Source of the DNA: Lachnospiraceae bacterium
GTDB lineage: Bacteria > Bacillota > Clostridia > Lachnospirales > Lachnospiraceae
DNA length: 51,743 bases
Direction of reading: 5' to 3'
NCBI GenBank assembly: GCA_024689465.1
Contig: JAILDL010000116.1
Span: 1 to 51,743 of the forward strand
Below the pieces are notes generated by a model. It was not told where the DNA came from and did no database searches. It worked only from the letters and a program-made list of their open reading frames with translations. This document shows, piece by piece, positions 17,748 through 27,717 of this stretch. Each line of letters begins with the position of its first letter. Positions within the stretch are counted from its first letter, which is position 1. The position numbers were made by a program, and so were the translations under genes.

Positions 17748-18911
17748 TTATTTTACCACGCGGACACGGATAACACCATCGATCTGCTTCAAAGAGTTCA
17801 CAATTTCCTCGCTGCTTTCCGCTTCCATATCGATCATGGTATAAGCGTATTCGCCCTTGGACTTGTTCATCATGTCGGTGATGTTCACGCCTCTGTCACC
17901 TAAGTTTGCGGTAAACTTTGTGATCATATTGGCTACGTTCTTGTGGAAGATGGCGATACGGCCCTTCTGGGAACAGATGCCCATATCTACCTTGGGGAAG
18001 TTCACGGAATTGATGATGTTTCCGTTCTCCAGGTAGTCCATCAGCTGCTTTACGGCCATCTTTGCGCAGTTGTCTTCTGCTTCCTCGGTGGAAGCACCCA
18101 GATGAGGGGTAACAATGCAGTTCTTGTGACCGGCAACGGTAGGATTGGCAAAATCAGATACATACTTACGGATCTTGCCGGAATCAATCCCCTTTAATAC
18201 TGCCTTCTCATCCACCAGAAGATCACGGGCAAAGTTCAGGATGACAACGCCGTCCTTCATCTTGTTGACCGCATCCTCATTGATCATTCCCTTTGTATTG
18301 TCCAGAAGGGGAACATGGATGGTGATAAAATCACAGCTCTGGTAGATCTCATCTACGGAAAGAACGTGCTTTACGTCTCTGGAAAGACTCCAGGCTGCAT
18401 CAACCGATACATAAGGGTCATAGCCGTACACTTCCATGCCCAGATGCTTTGCGGCATTCGCTACCTTTACGCCGATGGCGCCCAGACCGATGATACCCAG
18501 CTTCTTGTTCATCAGCTCGGTACCTGCAAAGGCCTTCTTTGCCTTTTCCATGGATTTACTGATGTTCTCATCGTCTTTATTCTCATTTACCCAGTTGATA
18601 CCGCCTACGATATCACGGGAAGCCAGGAACATACCGGCCAGAACCAGTTCCTTTACGCCGTTGGCATTGGCACCGGGTGTATTAAATACAACGATACCCT
18701 TTTCAGCTGCGCGCTCCAGCGGAATATTGTTTACGCCGGCACCTGCTCTTGCGATACATAACAGCTCATCGGAAAACTCCATGGAGTTCATGTCCGCGCT
18801 TCGTACCAGAATACCTTCCGCTTCGTTCACATCATCGGTTTTTACATAATCTACCGTAAAATTCTCTAAGCCCACCGGAGAGATGGGATTCAAGCAAGCA
18901 TATTTCTTCAT
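17748..18911 (-). CDS. serA: D-3-phosphoglycerate dehydrogenase
   Basis: First committed step of serine synthesis, 3-phosphoglycerate to 3-phosphohydroxypyruvate with NAD. From the ATG at 18911 it is 387 residues. There is a substrate domain, a Rossmann NAD domain with GLGAIGVKVANAA, the catalytic histidine in TPHLGAST, and a C-terminal ACT domain (about 320-387) that likely binds serine. The long-form ASB domain is absent. A GTG-like upstream extension of six codons is open, but GAGGGAAAAGAC directly before the 18911 ATG fixes the start. It follows serC by 27 bases. Confidence 0.95.
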   Translation of the reverse strand: MKKYACLNPISPVGLENFTVDYVKTDDVNEAEGILVRSADMNSMEFSDELLCIARAGAGVNNIPLERAAEKGIVVFNTPGANANGVKELVLAGMFLASRDIVGGINWVNENKDDENISKSMEKAKKAFAGTELMNKKLGIIGLGAIGVKVANAAKHLGMEVYGYDPYVSVDAAWSLSRDVKHVLSVDEIYQSCDFITIHVPLLDNTKGMINEDAVNKMKDGVVILNFARDLLVDEKAVLKGIDSGKIRKYVSDFANPTVAGHKNCIVTPHLGASTEEAEDNCAKMAVKQLMDYLENGNIINSVNFPKVDMGICSQKGRIAIFHKNVANMITKFTANLGDRGVNITDMMNKSKGEYAYTMIDMEAESSEEIVNSLKQIDGVIRVRVVK

Positions 18912-18938
18912 GTCTTTTCCCTCAACCAACCTATTGAT

Positions 18939-20021
18939 TTATTTATTCTTTGCTTCGAATTCCTTCATGAATGCAACCAGCTTCTCAACGCCTTCCTTCG
19001 GCATTGCGTTGTAAATGGAAGCACGCATACCGCCAACGGTTCTGTGACCCTTAAGGGAAACAAATCCTGCTGCAGTCGCTTCCTTGATGAACTTGGCATC
19101 CATCTCTTCGTCCCCGGTTACGAAAGGAACGTTCATAAGGGAACGATCCTCAGGAACAACGGTACCCTTGAACAACTGGGAAGAATCCAGGAAATCATAA
19201 AGGATCTTGGCCTTCTCGATGTTCCGCTGCTGCATAACGGAGAGACCGCCCATCTTCTTGATCCACTTGAATACCTTGCCGCAGATATAGATACCGTATG
19301 CGGGAGGGGTATTGTAAAGAGATCCTGCATCGGCGTGGGTCTTATATTTCATCATGGTAGGCGTTCCGGGCAGACACTCATCGGGGATCAGATCCTCGCG
19401 GATGATCACAATGACAACGCCGGCCGGTCCGATATTCTTCTGAACACCGCCGTAGATCAGACCGTACTTGGTCACATCCACAGGCTCGGATAAGAAGCAG
19501 GAAGAAACATCGGATACCAGGATCTTGCCCTTGGTGTTGGGCAGAGTCTTATATTTCGTTCCGTAAATCGTATTGTTCTCGCAGATGTATACATAGTCCA
19601 TATCATCTGTGATGGGCAGATCGGAACAATCGGGAATGTAGGAAAATGTCTTATCAGCGGAGGAAGCCAGTTCGACTGCTTCTCCGTAAAGCTTTGCTTC
19701 TGCAAAAGCCTTCTTGGCCCACTGTCCGGTAAGGATATAACCGGCCTTACGATTTTTCATAAGGTTCATGGGGATCATGGCAAACTGCAGATGAGCACCG
19801 CCCTGCAGGAACAGAACCTTGTAATTATCGGGGATGTTCATGATATCCCTGAGATCCTGCTCCGCTTCCGTAATGATGGTCTCATAGGTCTTGGACCGAT
19901 GGCTCATCTCCATTACGGACATACCGCATCCGCGGTAATCCAGCATTTCATCTGCTGCTTCCTGTAACACTTCTTCCGGCAGTACGGCCGGACCTGCTGA
20001 AAAATTGTAGACTCTCGACAT
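18939..20021 (-). CDS. serC: phosphoserine aminotransferase
   Basis: PLP-dependent transamination of phosphohydroxypyruvate by glutamate, second step of serine synthesis. It is 360 residues with the class-V aminotransferase start VYNFSAGPAVLPEEVL and the PLP lysine in YGGVQKNIGPAG. The C-terminus has GHRTVGGMRASIYNAMP. The ATG is preceded by GAGGAGTGGAAAA. The leader holds a palindrome (20058-20071) with the core found at the metH promoter. It forms an operon with serA. Confidence 0.95.
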   Translation of the reverse strand: MSRVYNFSAGPAVLPEEVLQEAADEMLDYRGCGMSVMEMSHRSKTYETIITEAEQDLRDIMNIPDNYKVLFLQGGAHLQFAMIPMNLMKNRKAGYILTGQWAKKAFAEAKLYGEAVELASSADKTFSYIPDCSDLPITDDMDYVYICENNTIYGTKYKTLPNTKGKILVSDVSSCFLSEPVDVTKYGLIYGGVQKNIGPAGVVIVIIREDLIPDECLPGTPTMMKYKTHADAGSLYNTPPAYGIYICGKVFKWIKKMGGLSVMQQRNIEKAKILYDFLDSSQLFKGTVVPEDRSLMNVPFVTGDEEMDAKFIKEATAAGFVSLKGHRTVGGMRASIYNAMPKEGVEKLVAFMKEFEAKNK

Positions 20022-20057
20022 TTTTCCACTCCTCGCTTCTGGTTATTTATCTAGTAA

Positions 20058-20071
20058 TGCATAATTATGCG
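20058..20071 (-). promoter_or_regulatory. ARG-box-like palindrome upstream of serC-serA
   Basis: TGCATAATTATGCG, sharing the 12-bp palindromic core GCATAATTATGC with the metH promoter site. The flanks extend the symmetry: GTAAT on the left and ATTAC on the right with one extra base. It lies 37 bases upstream of the serC start, in an AT-rich region with several possible -10 elements (TATAAT and TATTAT-like between 20085 and 20100). Regulator identity is inferred only from consensus similarity to ArgR/AhrC sites. Confidence 0.5.
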
Positions 20072-20127
20072 ATTACGCTTGAATAATATATTATAATTAT
20101 TCATCCTTCGGGTCAATATGCAAACTG

Positions 20128-21513
20128 CTAATAAAATAGCACAACCGGGAACCCAACATCCACCATGTCATACAATTCCGCCATGGTTTCTTTTGGAGTA
20201 TTTATGCATCCATGGGATCCCTGGGTCTTATAAATGTCCCCGCCGAATTCCTTGCGCCAGGTGGCATCATGGATACCGATGTGGCGTATGATGGCCATCC
20301 AGTAATAGACAAAGGATGTATAGTTCGGCCCCCGAAGGGTTCTGTTTTTCTGTTTGTAATAAATATAATCCACACCGGCAGGGGTATCGTTCTTACGGGC
20401 CAGATTGCCGGTAACGATGGGGGTTTCGATCTTCTTTTCTCCCTCCAGATACAAATACATCATCTGATCTGTGAGATCGATCTCGATATAGGAATCCAGG
20501 ATATCCTGTTTTCCTCTTACAAAGGCCTGCTGTTTATAGGTGGGAATATGGGTTTCCCTTATCCCCTGCTTTAAGGCATCGATGAGATACTTTTTCTCCG
20601 CCTTGGCATCCAGCTGATTTCCGTAGGTGCCGCCTTCAATGGTCACCACTTCTCCGTCGGTCGCGGTAAAGATCCGCTCTTTTCCCAGGGTATCGTACTC
20701 TTCGCAGAGATGATCCACAAAAGCTTCCACAGCACTTTCATCCAGAACCGGTTTCCCGTTTGCTCCCAGCAGGATACCGCCCTCATCGTTTAGATTAACA
20801 AAATCGGCGGTAATGGCTCCGTCCAGGGTTACCAGGGCATCTCCCATATCATAGATGATGCCGGTATTCTGGAAGTCATCCAGTTTTTCAAACAGAGCAA
20901 GGCGCTCCAGTTCTTCATCGGAATAAGGCAGATCCTCGTAGAGATCGTCATCCGTCAGATCCAGACCGGATGCGCCGGATCCAATACTCTCACAGATCCT
21001 TGCAAAGGCTTCCTCGGTTTTTAACAGATGCAGGTGCGGATCCTCCAGTTCATAGCCATGAAGCCCACGGGATATGGTCACTTCTTTCTCCCGGTTTGCC
21101 ATGTCATCCTGCACCTGCGGCAGGGAAAGGAACTTTTCCCTTAACGCTTCTTCATCAAAGGAAATCTCCGGAGTCACCATATACTTTTCGGGAAACAGAA
21201 GGTTTCTGCCCCAGAAAAGAGGCTCCCTGTTCATCTGTTCCAGATTGGTCAGCTGTTTTCGGTAATCAAATCCCAGATCCATACCCTCAGCCGTCAGAAC
21301 CTCTTCTCCCTCGGGAAAGCGCAGATGAAAATCCCATACAGGCGTTTCCTCAAGGAGCATTTCATTCACCTGGGAAACAGAAAGACCGGTAACATAATGA
21401 CCGTTGATCCAGGTTCCAAAAGGAAACCCTGTCTCATAATATCTGGCTACGCCAAAGTATCCGGCCACCAGGATCAGAGCAAGTATAAGCAGAATCGTTA
21501 CGTGTTTTTTCAA
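20128..21513 (-). CDS. L,D-transpeptidase (YkuD) with N-terminal peptidoglycan-binding domain
   Basis: A cell-wall cross-linking enzyme. About 461 residues: a short cytoplasmic start, a membrane anchor (about 5-25), a long extracellular part of the PG_binding_4 type (about 30-330), and a C-terminal YkuD domain. The catalytic motif there is HIGIHDATW...SHGCINTP with Cys as nucleophile. The frame is open to a TTG at 21528, but GGGGG sits about 9 bases before the TTG at 21513 (start KKHVTILL). A -10 TATAAT at 21537-21542 supports a leader that begins near 21530. Probably monocistronic, between ilvB and serC. Confidence 0.9.
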   Translation of the reverse strand: MKKHVTILLILALILVAGYFGVARYYETGFPFGTWINGHYVTGLSVSQVNEMLLEETPVWDFHLRFPEGEEVLTAEGMDLGFDYRKQLTNLEQMNREPLFWGRNLLFPEKYMVTPEISFDEEALREKFLSLPQVQDDMANREKEVTISRGLHGYELEDPHLHLLKTEEAFARICESIGSGASGLDLTDDDLYEDLPYSDEELERLALFEKLDDFQNTGIIYDMGDALVTLDGAITADFVNLNDEGGILLGANGKPVLDESAVEAFVDHLCEEYDTLGKERIFTATDGEVVTIEGGTYGNQLDAKAEKKYLIDALKQGIRETHIPTYKQQAFVRGKQDILDSYIEIDLTDQMMYLYLEGEKKIETPIVTGNLARKNDTPAGVDYIYYKQKNRTLRGPNYTSFVYYWMAIIRHIGIHDATWRKEFGGDIYKTQGSHGCINTPKETMAELYDMVDVGFPVVLFY

Positions 21514-21544
21514 ATAAACTACCCCCAACGGATTCTATTATACT

Positions 21545-23230
21545 CTATTTTTCCAAAGTAGGATCTTCATCAAATACTTCGCTGATCGCAGCTCCGGGAG
21601 AAACCATGGGGAATACCTTGTCATCCTCGGGGATCACACAGTCTAAGACCACAGGCCCTTTGGCTTTCAGCGCCTTTTGGATGGCTCCGTCCACCTCTTC
21701 CTTTTTGGTGACACGGATGGCAGTACATCCCAATCCTTCCGCCACCTTGCAGAAGTCCACCTTATCTTCCAGAACGGTCTGGGAATAACGCTTTCCGTAA
21801 AACAGCGTCTGCCACTGACGCACCATCCCCAGTACATGATTGTTGATCACCACCTGGATGATGGGAAGGTTATAACGGCTGGCCGTAGCCAGTTCGTTCA
21901 TGTTCATCCGAAAGCACCCGTCTCCTGCAATGTTGATACAGGTTTTGTCGGGATTACCCACCTGTGCGCCGATGCAGGCACCCAGGCCGTAGCCCATGGT
22001 ACCCAATCCGCCGCTGCTAAGGAAGGTTCTGGGCTTTGTATAGTGGAAATACTGGGAGGCCCACATCTGATGCTGTCCCACATCGGTGGTAATGATGGCA
22101 TCACCCCCCGTCAGGGCATCGATCCGCTCCATGATATACGGACAGGACAGACCCTTGGGATCATACTTTAAAGGGAACTGTTTCTTCATTTCCCCGATGT
22201 GCTCCATCCACTCCCTGTGATCCTGCTGTTCCAGCTTCTGATTGATCTGAGCCAGAACCTTTTTCAGGTCCCCTACCAGAGAGGTAGTACATTTTACATT
22301 CTTATTGATCTCCGCAGCATCGATATCGATGTGTACGATCTTTGCCTTGGAAGCAAACTTTTTGGCATTGCCTGTTACACGGTCGGAAAAACGGGCACCC
22401 AGGGCAAACAGAAGGTCGCATTCACTGACACCCAGATTGGAGGTCTTGGTGCCGTGCATACCCAGCATGCCGGTATAGCGAGGGCTGTTTCCGTCAAATG
22501 CACCCTTTCCCATAAGGGAATCACAAACCGGTGCGTCCAGTTTTTCCGCAAACTCGGCCAGTTCCTTCTCCGCTCCGGAAATAATGGATCCACCGCCCAC
22601 AAAGATATAAGGCTTTTTGGACGCCTTGATCAGTTTTAACACACTACCGATCTCCTCATCGGTGATCAGCGGAAGCTTCTTGGTAGAAACCGGCTTATCC
22701 ACAATGGCCATAGGGGAATATTCACACATGGCAGCGGTGACGTCCTTGGTCACATCCACCAGTACAGGACCCGGTCTGCCGCTTCCGGCAATACGAAAAG
22801 CCTTGCGGATGGTATCTGCCAGCTTATGGATGTCCTTTACGATGTAGCCGTGCTTGGTGATGGGCATGGTAATGCCGGCGATATCCACTTCCTGGAAGGA
22901 ATCCTTCCCGAGAAGAGGAAGACCTACGTTACAGGTGATGGCCACCATGGGAACCGAATCCATATAAGCGGTGGCGATACCGGTGACCAGATTGGTGGCA
23001 CCGGGACCGCTGGTCGCCATACAAACGCCTACCTTTCCCGTAGAACGGGCATAGCCGTCTGCCGCATGAGCAGCACCCTGTTCATGACTGGTCAGTACAT
23101 GGCGGATCTCAGGATGCTTATACAGCGCATCATATACATTCAAAATGGCGCCGCCCGGATAACCGAATACCGTATCCACACCCTGTTCTTTTAAACATTC
23201 AACGATGATTTCCGATCCATTTAACTGCAC
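21545..23230 (-). CDS. ilvB: acetolactate synthase large subunit, copy 2
   Basis: ThDP-dependent acetohydroxyacid synthase catalytic subunit, 561 residues. The PYR domain has the canonical VFGYPGGAILNVYDAL and the catalytic Glu50 in SHEQGAAHAADGYA. A central domain follows, then the PP domain with GDGCFRMNMNELA...NN. It is closer to the standard IlvB consensus than the copy at 1314-2960. The start is a GTG at 23230 with AGAGG upstream. It is the last gene of leuB-ilvD-ilvB and no small-subunit gene lies beside it, so it may borrow a small subunit from the other cluster. Confidence 0.95.
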   Translation of the reverse strand: MQLNGSEIIVECLKEQGVDTVFGYPGGAILNVYDALYKHPEIRHVLTSHEQGAAHAADGYARSTGKVGVCMATSGPGATNLVTGIATAYMDSVPMVAITCNVGLPLLGKDSFQEVDIAGITMPITKHGYIVKDIHKLADTIRKAFRIAGSGRPGPVLVDVTKDVTAAMCEYSPMAIVDKPVSTKKLPLITDEEIGSVLKLIKASKKPYIFVGGGSIISGAEKELAEFAEKLDAPVCDSLMGKGAFDGNSPRYTGMLGMHGTKTSNLGVSECDLLFALGARFSDRVTGNAKKFASKAKIVHIDIDAAEINKNVKCTTSLVGDLKKVLAQINQKLEQQDHREWMEHIGEMKKQFPLKYDPKGLSCPYIMERIDALTGGDAIITTDVGQHQMWASQYFHYTKPRTFLSSGGLGTMGYGLGACIGAQVGNPDKTCINIAGDGCFRMNMNELATASRYNLPIIQVVINNHVLGMVRQWQTLFYGKRYSQTVLEDKVDFCKVAEGLGCTAIRVTKKEEVDGAIQKALKAKGPVVLDCVIPEDDKVFPMVSPGAAISEVFDEDPTLEK

Positions 23231-23248
23231 GATTCATTAACCTCTGCT

Positions 23249-24922
23249 TTACACATTCTTAGGTAATTCCAGAACTGCACCGCGATTGCCGCTGGTGGTC
23301 AGTTCTCTGTAGCGGGCAAGATACCCGGTGGTGATCTTCGGCTCTCTGGGAGTCCAAGCTGCTTTTCTTCTGGCCAGTTCCTCATCGGAAACCTTTAATT
23401 CCAGTTTATTCGCAGGGATATCAATGCTGATGATGTCTCCCTCTTCTACCAGCGCAATAGGACCACCGACAGCAGCTTCCGGAGAAACATGTCCGATGGA
23501 TGCTCCACGGCTGGCGCCGGAGAAACGACCGTCTGTGATCAGTGCAACAGAGGAGCCCAGTCCCATACCGGCAATGGCAGAGGTGGGATTGAGCATTTCC
23601 CGCATGCCGGGGCCACCCTTCGGTCCTTCATAGCGGATCACCACAACGTCTCCTGCTACAATCTTGCCGCCCTTGATGGCAGCAATGGCATCCTCTTCAC
23701 AATCAAATACACGGGCAGGTCCTTCGTGTACCATCATCTCCGGTACCACCGCAGAACGCTTAACCACACCGGAATCCGGAGCCAGATTACCCTTCAGAAC
23801 TGCGATACCGCCGGTTTTGGAGTAGGGATTTTCCACAGGACGGATGACTTCAGGATCCTTGTTCACCGCATTTTGGATGTTTTCTCCTACCGTCTTTCCG
23901 GTAACGGTCATCAGATCCAGATTTAAGAGATTCAGCTTGGAAAGCTCCTTCATGACAGCATAAACACCGCCTGCTTCATTCAGATCCTCCATGTAGGTAG
24001 GACCTGCAGGAGCCAGATGGCAAAGGTTGGGCGTCTTTGCGGAGATCTCATTGGCGATCTCCAGGTTGATGTCCACCCCTGCTTCATGGGCAATGGCGGG
24101 TAAGTGAAGCATGGTATTGGTGGAGCAGCCAAGGGCCATATCCACTGTCAGAGCGTTCATAAACGCTTCTTTGGTCAGAATGTCTCTGGGACGGATGTTC
24201 TTTTCCAGAAGCTCCATCACCTTCATGCCGGCATGCTTCGCCAGACGGATACGCTCGGAATATACCGCGGGAATGGTTCCGTTACCGCGAAGACCCATGC
24301 CGATGGCTTCGGTCAGGCAGTTCATGGAATTGGCGGTATACATACCGGAGCAGGAACCGCAGGTAGGACATACCTTTTCCTCATATTCCTTTAACTCTTC
24401 CAGACTCATGGAACCGGCAGCAACGCTTCCTACGGCTTCAAACATGGAAGAAAGACTTCTCTTCTTGCCGTGTACATGGCCGGCCAGCATCGGGCCGCCG
24501 GATACGAAAACAGTGGGTACGTTTACACGGGCAGCTGCCATTAACAGGCCGGGAACGTTCTTATCGCAGTTGGGAACCATGACCAGCGCATCAAACTGAT
24601 GAGCAAGGGCCATACATTCCGTAGAATCGGCGATCAGATCACGGGTGACCAGGGAATATTTCATACCCACATGGCCCATGGCGATTCCGTCACATACAGC
24701 AATGGCAGGGAACACAACCGGCACACCGCCGGCTTCCGCAACACCGATCTTAACAGCATCCACGATCTTATCCAGGTTCATGTGGCCGGGTACGATCTCA
24801 TTATAAGAGCTGACAATACCGATCAGAGGTTTATGCATCTCCTCCTCGGTAAAACCAAGTGCATTAAAAAGACTTCTGTGGGGAGCCTGCTGCTCACCGA
24901 TCTTTACGTTATCGCTTTTCAT
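23249..24922 (-). CDS. ilvD: dihydroxy-acid dehydratase
   Basis: Iron-sulfur enzyme that dehydrates dihydroxyisovalerate and dihydroxymethylvalerate to the 2-oxo acids. The 557 residues carry the cluster cysteines in [10 protein letters not shown] and [15 protein letters not shown], plus a further cysteine in [10 protein letters not shown]. The C-terminal [20 protein letters not shown] is a clear family signature. The ATG follows AGGAGGC. It lies 16 bases after leuB and 18 bases before ilvB, in one operon. Confidence 0.96.
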   Translation of the reverse strand: MKSDNVKIGEQQAPHRSLFNALGFTEEEMHKPLIGIVSSYNEIVPGHMNLDKIVDAVKIGVAEAGGVPVVFPAIAVCDGIAMGHVGMKYSLVTRDLIADSTECMALAHQFDALVMVPNCDKNVPGLLMAAARVNVPTVFVSGGPMLAGHVHGKKRSLSSMFEAVGSVAAGSMSLEELKEYEEKVCPTCGSCSGMYTANSMNCLTEAIGMGLRGNGTIPAVYSERIRLAKHAGMKVMELLEKNIRPRDILTKEAFMNALTVDMALGCSTNTMLHLPAIAHEAGVDINLEIANEISAKTPNLCHLAPAGPTYMEDLNEAGGVYAVMKELSKLNLLNLDLMTVTGKTVGENIQNAVNKDPEVIRPVENPYSKTGGIAVLKGNLAPDSGVVKRSAVVPEMMVHEGPARVFDCEEDAIAAIKGGKIVAGDVVVIRYEGPKGGPGMREMLNPTSAIAGMGLGSSVALITDGRFSGASRGASIGHVSPEAAVGGPIALVEEGDIISIDIPANKLELKVSDEELARRKAAWTPREPKITTGYLARYRELTTSGNRGAVLELPKNV

Positions 24923-24938
24923 GTTCTATAGCCTCCTC

Positions 24939-26027
24939 TTAGATCCGTTCTATAATGGCATCGCCCATTTCCGAGCAGCCAACCTTTTTCATACCTTCTG
25001 TGTAAATATCCACGGTACGATAACCGTCTTGCAGAACCCCGCTGACCGCATCTTCGATGGCCTGTGCCGCCTCATCCTGGTCAAAGGAATACCGCAGCAT
25101 CATAGCCGCCGACAGGATGGTGGCAATAGGGTTTGCTATATTTTGCCCTGCGATATCCGGTGCCGATCCGTGACTGGGCTCGTATAAACCGAACTTTGTG
25201 TCATTCAGACTGGCAGAGGACAGCATACCGATGGATCCGGTCACCATACTGGCTTCATCCGACAGGATATCACCGAACATATTCTCCGTCAGGACCACGT
25301 CAAACTGGGAAGGATCCTTGACCAGCTGCATCGCGCAGTTGTCTACCAGCATATGCTCCAGGGTAACATCGGGATAATCCTTTGCCACCTCTTCCACCAC
25401 GCTTCTCCATAAGCGGGAGGAATCCAGCACATTGGCCTTATCTACGCTGGTAACCTTCTTTCTGCGCTTTTTAGCGATCTCAAAGCCTTTGATGGCGATC
25501 CTGCGGATCTCGCTTTCGGAATAGGTCAGGGTATCAATGGCCTTGCGTTCTCCGTTTTCCGTAATGGTCTTCCGTTCCCCAAAATACAGACCGCCGGTCA
25601 GCTCCCGCATGATCAGAAGGTCGAAGCCCTTATCCGCCACTTCCTTCTTTAAGGGGCAGGCATCGGACAGTTCCGGATACAGATAAGCCGGACGAAGGTT
25701 CGCAAACAGATTCAGGGATTTACGAAGCTTTAACAGGCCGGCTTCCGGACGCTTCTCCGGAGGCAATTGATACCAGGGGGATGTGGAGGTATTACCTCCG
25801 ATGGACCCCATCAGTACCGCGTCAGACCCTTTACAGATCTCAATTGTCTCATCCGTCAGCGGAGCACCGTTTGCATCAATGGACGCTCCGCCCATGCGCA
25901 CCTGGATAAATTCCATCTTCAGGCCGAATTTCTCTCCTGTTTTTTCCAGTACACGAATAGCTGTGTCTACAATCTCAGGGCCGATCCCGTCTCCCCGGAT
26001 GCAGGCGATCCGTAATGTTTCCGACAT
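24939..26027 (-). CDS. leuB: 3-isopropylmalate dehydrogenase
   Basis: NAD-dependent oxidative decarboxylation of 3-isopropylmalate in leucine synthesis. 362 residues from the ATG at 26027. It has the N-terminal GDGIGPEIV, the substrate loop [20 protein letters not shown] and the NAD segment [17 protein letters not shown]. Ten extra in-frame codons exist upstream, but GGAAGGTAGC places the start at 26027. First gene of leuB-ilvD-ilvB. The 90-base leader is AT-rich with a TTAAACGTTTTAA palindrome near 26055-26068, and I see no T-box there. Confidence 0.95.
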   Translation of the reverse strand: MSETLRIACIRGDGIGPEIVDTAIRVLEKTGEKFGLKMEFIQVRMGGASIDANGAPLTDETIEICKGSDAVLMGSIGGNTSTSPWYQLPPEKRPEAGLLKLRKSLNLFANLRPAYLYPELSDACPLKKEVADKGFDLLIMRELTGGLYFGERKTITENGERKAIDTLTYSESEIRRIAIKGFEIAKKRRKKVTSVDKANVLDSSRLWRSVVEEVAKDYPDVTLEHMLVDNCAMQLVKDPSQFDVVLTENMFGDILSDEASMVTGSIGMLSSASLNDTKFGLYEPSHGSAPDIAGQNIANPIATILSAAMMLRYSFDQDEAAQAIEDAVSGVLQDGYRTVDIYTEGMKKVGCSEMGDAIIERI

Positions 26028-26118
26028 ATACGCTACCTTCCTTCTTGTCTTTAACAATTAAACGTTTTAACGAATTAAAGTATTAAAAACGATATTAGGT
26101 CTATATTAGTTTATCTTG

Positions 26119-26160
26119 AAAAAAAAAGCAACTTCCAAAGGAAAAACCTTTGGAAGCTGC
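26119..26160 (-). terminator. terminator after yajC
   Basis: On the minus strand, a long stem GCAGCTTCCAAAGG / CCTTTGGAAGTTGC with a short loop, followed by nine T residues. It isolates yajC from leuB. Confidence 0.92.
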
Positions 26161-26170
26161 CTGATGGATC

Positions 26171-26500
26171 TTACTTGTTGTCAGAACCTGCAACAGCCTG
26201 TTCCGGCTTTTCAACCTGGGCGATGGCAGCCTTCTGCATGGAGATACGGCAATTCTTGTTCTTACCGAACTCTACTACAACCGCGTCATCGGAGATATCA
26301 ATGATCACACCGTAGAAACCGCTGGTGGTGCAGATGTAATCCCCAACCTCCAGATTAGCCAGCATGGCACTGGTCTTCTTCTGCTCCTTCTTCTGGGGAC
26401 GGACCATGAAGAAATAGATAAATGCAACGATGAGTACAATATAGACCACCATGACGATTCCGCTCATCATCGGATCCGGATTGTTTAACAGTAAATTCAT
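26171..26500 (-). CDS. yajC: preprotein translocase accessory subunit YajC
   Basis: A small inner-membrane partner of the SecDF translocase complex. The 109 residues have one transmembrane helix (about 12-33), the family motif FFMVRPQKKEQKK, then an SH3-like YajC domain with GDYICTTSGFYGVIIDI. The ATG is preceded by GGAAGGG. It follows tgt, the common bacterial order; secDF is not in the window. Confidence 0.94.
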   Translation of the reverse strand: MNLLLNNPDPMMSGIVMVVYIVLIVAFIYFFMVRPQKKEQKKTSAMLANLEVGDYICTTSGFYGVIIDISDDAVVVEFGKNKNCRISMQKAAIAQVEKPEQAVAGSDNK

Positions 26501-26583
26501 ATGAAACCCTTCCTTTTCAAAATATCCCGGTAACTTATGTCACCTAAGTAATCATACATAAAAACCCGCTCTTTCACAAGGGG

Positions 26584-27717
26584 TCAGTTTTCCTGGGCCA
26601 TCTGATCCAGCATTCGTTTCTTGAAGGAAGAAAACTCTCCCTTATCCAGAGCATCCCGGATCTCTTCCATCAGGTGATTGTAGAAGTACAGATTGTGCAG
26701 CACGCAAAGCCTAAGGCCCAGCATTTCCTCCGCCTTGATCAGATGGCGGATATAAGCTCTGGAATACCTTCTGCAGGCAGGACAGTTGCAGCCCTCTTCA
26801 ATGGGACGCATGTCCTTTTCGTATTTCTGGTTCTTGATATTGATCTTGCCGTAATGGGTATACAACGCACCGTGTCTGCCGTTTCGAGAAGGATATACAC
26901 AGTCAAAGAAATCGATACCGCGATCCACCCCTTCCAGGATATTGGCCGGTGTACCTACACCCATGAGATACGTGGGTTTATTTTCCGGCAGATAAGGCAC
27001 CACATGATCCAGAACATCGTACATCTGCTCATGGCTCTCCCCTACCGCCAGACCGCCCACAGCATAGCCGGGAAGATCAAATTCGCTGATCCGTTTGGCA
27101 TGCTCGATCCGGATATCCGGGTAAACAGCCCCCTGGTTGATACCGAATAAAAGCTGCTCCTTATTGACCGTATCCTCCAGGGAATTTAATCGGTTCATTT
27201 CCGCAATGCAGCGCTCCAGCCATCTGGTGGTCCGGTCCACCGAAGGCTGTACATAACTTTTCTCTGCCAGAGCAGGGGGACATTCGTCAAAAGCCATGGC
27301 AATGGTGGAACCTAAATTGGACTGGATCTGCATACTCTGTTCCGGGCCCATGAAGATCTTATGTCCGTCAATGTGGGACTGGAAATAGACGCCTTCTTCC
27401 TTGATCCTGCGAAGCTTTGCCAGAGAAAAGACCTGAAAGCCGCCGGAATCTGTAAGGATTGGCTTATCCCAGGACACAAACTTATGCAGTCCGCCCACTT
27501 CCTTGATCAGCGGATCGCCGGTGCGCACATGCAAATGGTAGGTATTGCAAAGCAGAACCTGGGTATTTATCCGCTCCAGGTCCTCGGTAGCCACTGCGCC
27601 TTTTATGGCGCCTACGGTCCCTACATTCATAAAAAGAGGAGTCTGTACGGTACCGTGTACCGTTACAAACTCCGCCCTTTTGGCTCTGCCTTCTTTTTTT
27701 AAGATCTTGTATTCCAT
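26584..27717 (-). CDS. tgt: tRNA-guanine(34) transglycosylase
   Basis: Exchanges guanine-34 for a queuine precursor in Asp, Asn, His and Tyr tRNAs. From the ATG at 27717 it is 377 residues. The active-site aspartates lie in LTDSGGFQVFSL and FDCVYPSRNGRHG, and the zinc site is CNCPACRRYSR with a downstream His. The frame is open upstream, but the vanY stop overlaps this ATG (TGATG), which indicates coupled translation from 27717. Confidence 0.95.
   Translation of the reverse strand: MEYKILKKEGRAKRAEFVTVHGTVQTPLFMNVGTVGAIKGAVATEDLERINTQVLLCNTYHLHVRTGDPLIKEVGGLHKFVSWDKPILTDSGGFQVFSLAKLRRIKEEGVYFQSHIDGHKIFMGPEQSMQIQSNLGSTIAMAFDECPPALAEKSYVQPSVDRTTRWLERCIAEMNRLNSLEDTVNKEQLLFGINQGAVYPDIRIEHAKRISEFDLPGYAVGGLAVGESHEQMYDVLDHVVPYLPENKPTYLMGVGTPANILEGVDRGIDFFDCVYPSRNGRHGALYTHYGKINIKNQKYEKDMRPIEEGCNCPACRRYSRAYIRHLIKAEEMLGLRLCVLHNLYFYNHLMEEIRDALDKGEFSSFKKRMLDQMAQEN

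Noticed and set aside
26028-26118. T-box or leader-peptide attenuator upstream of leuB
   Set aside because: No T-box core sequence and no leucine-rich leader ORF are visible, only a short AT-rich palindrome.
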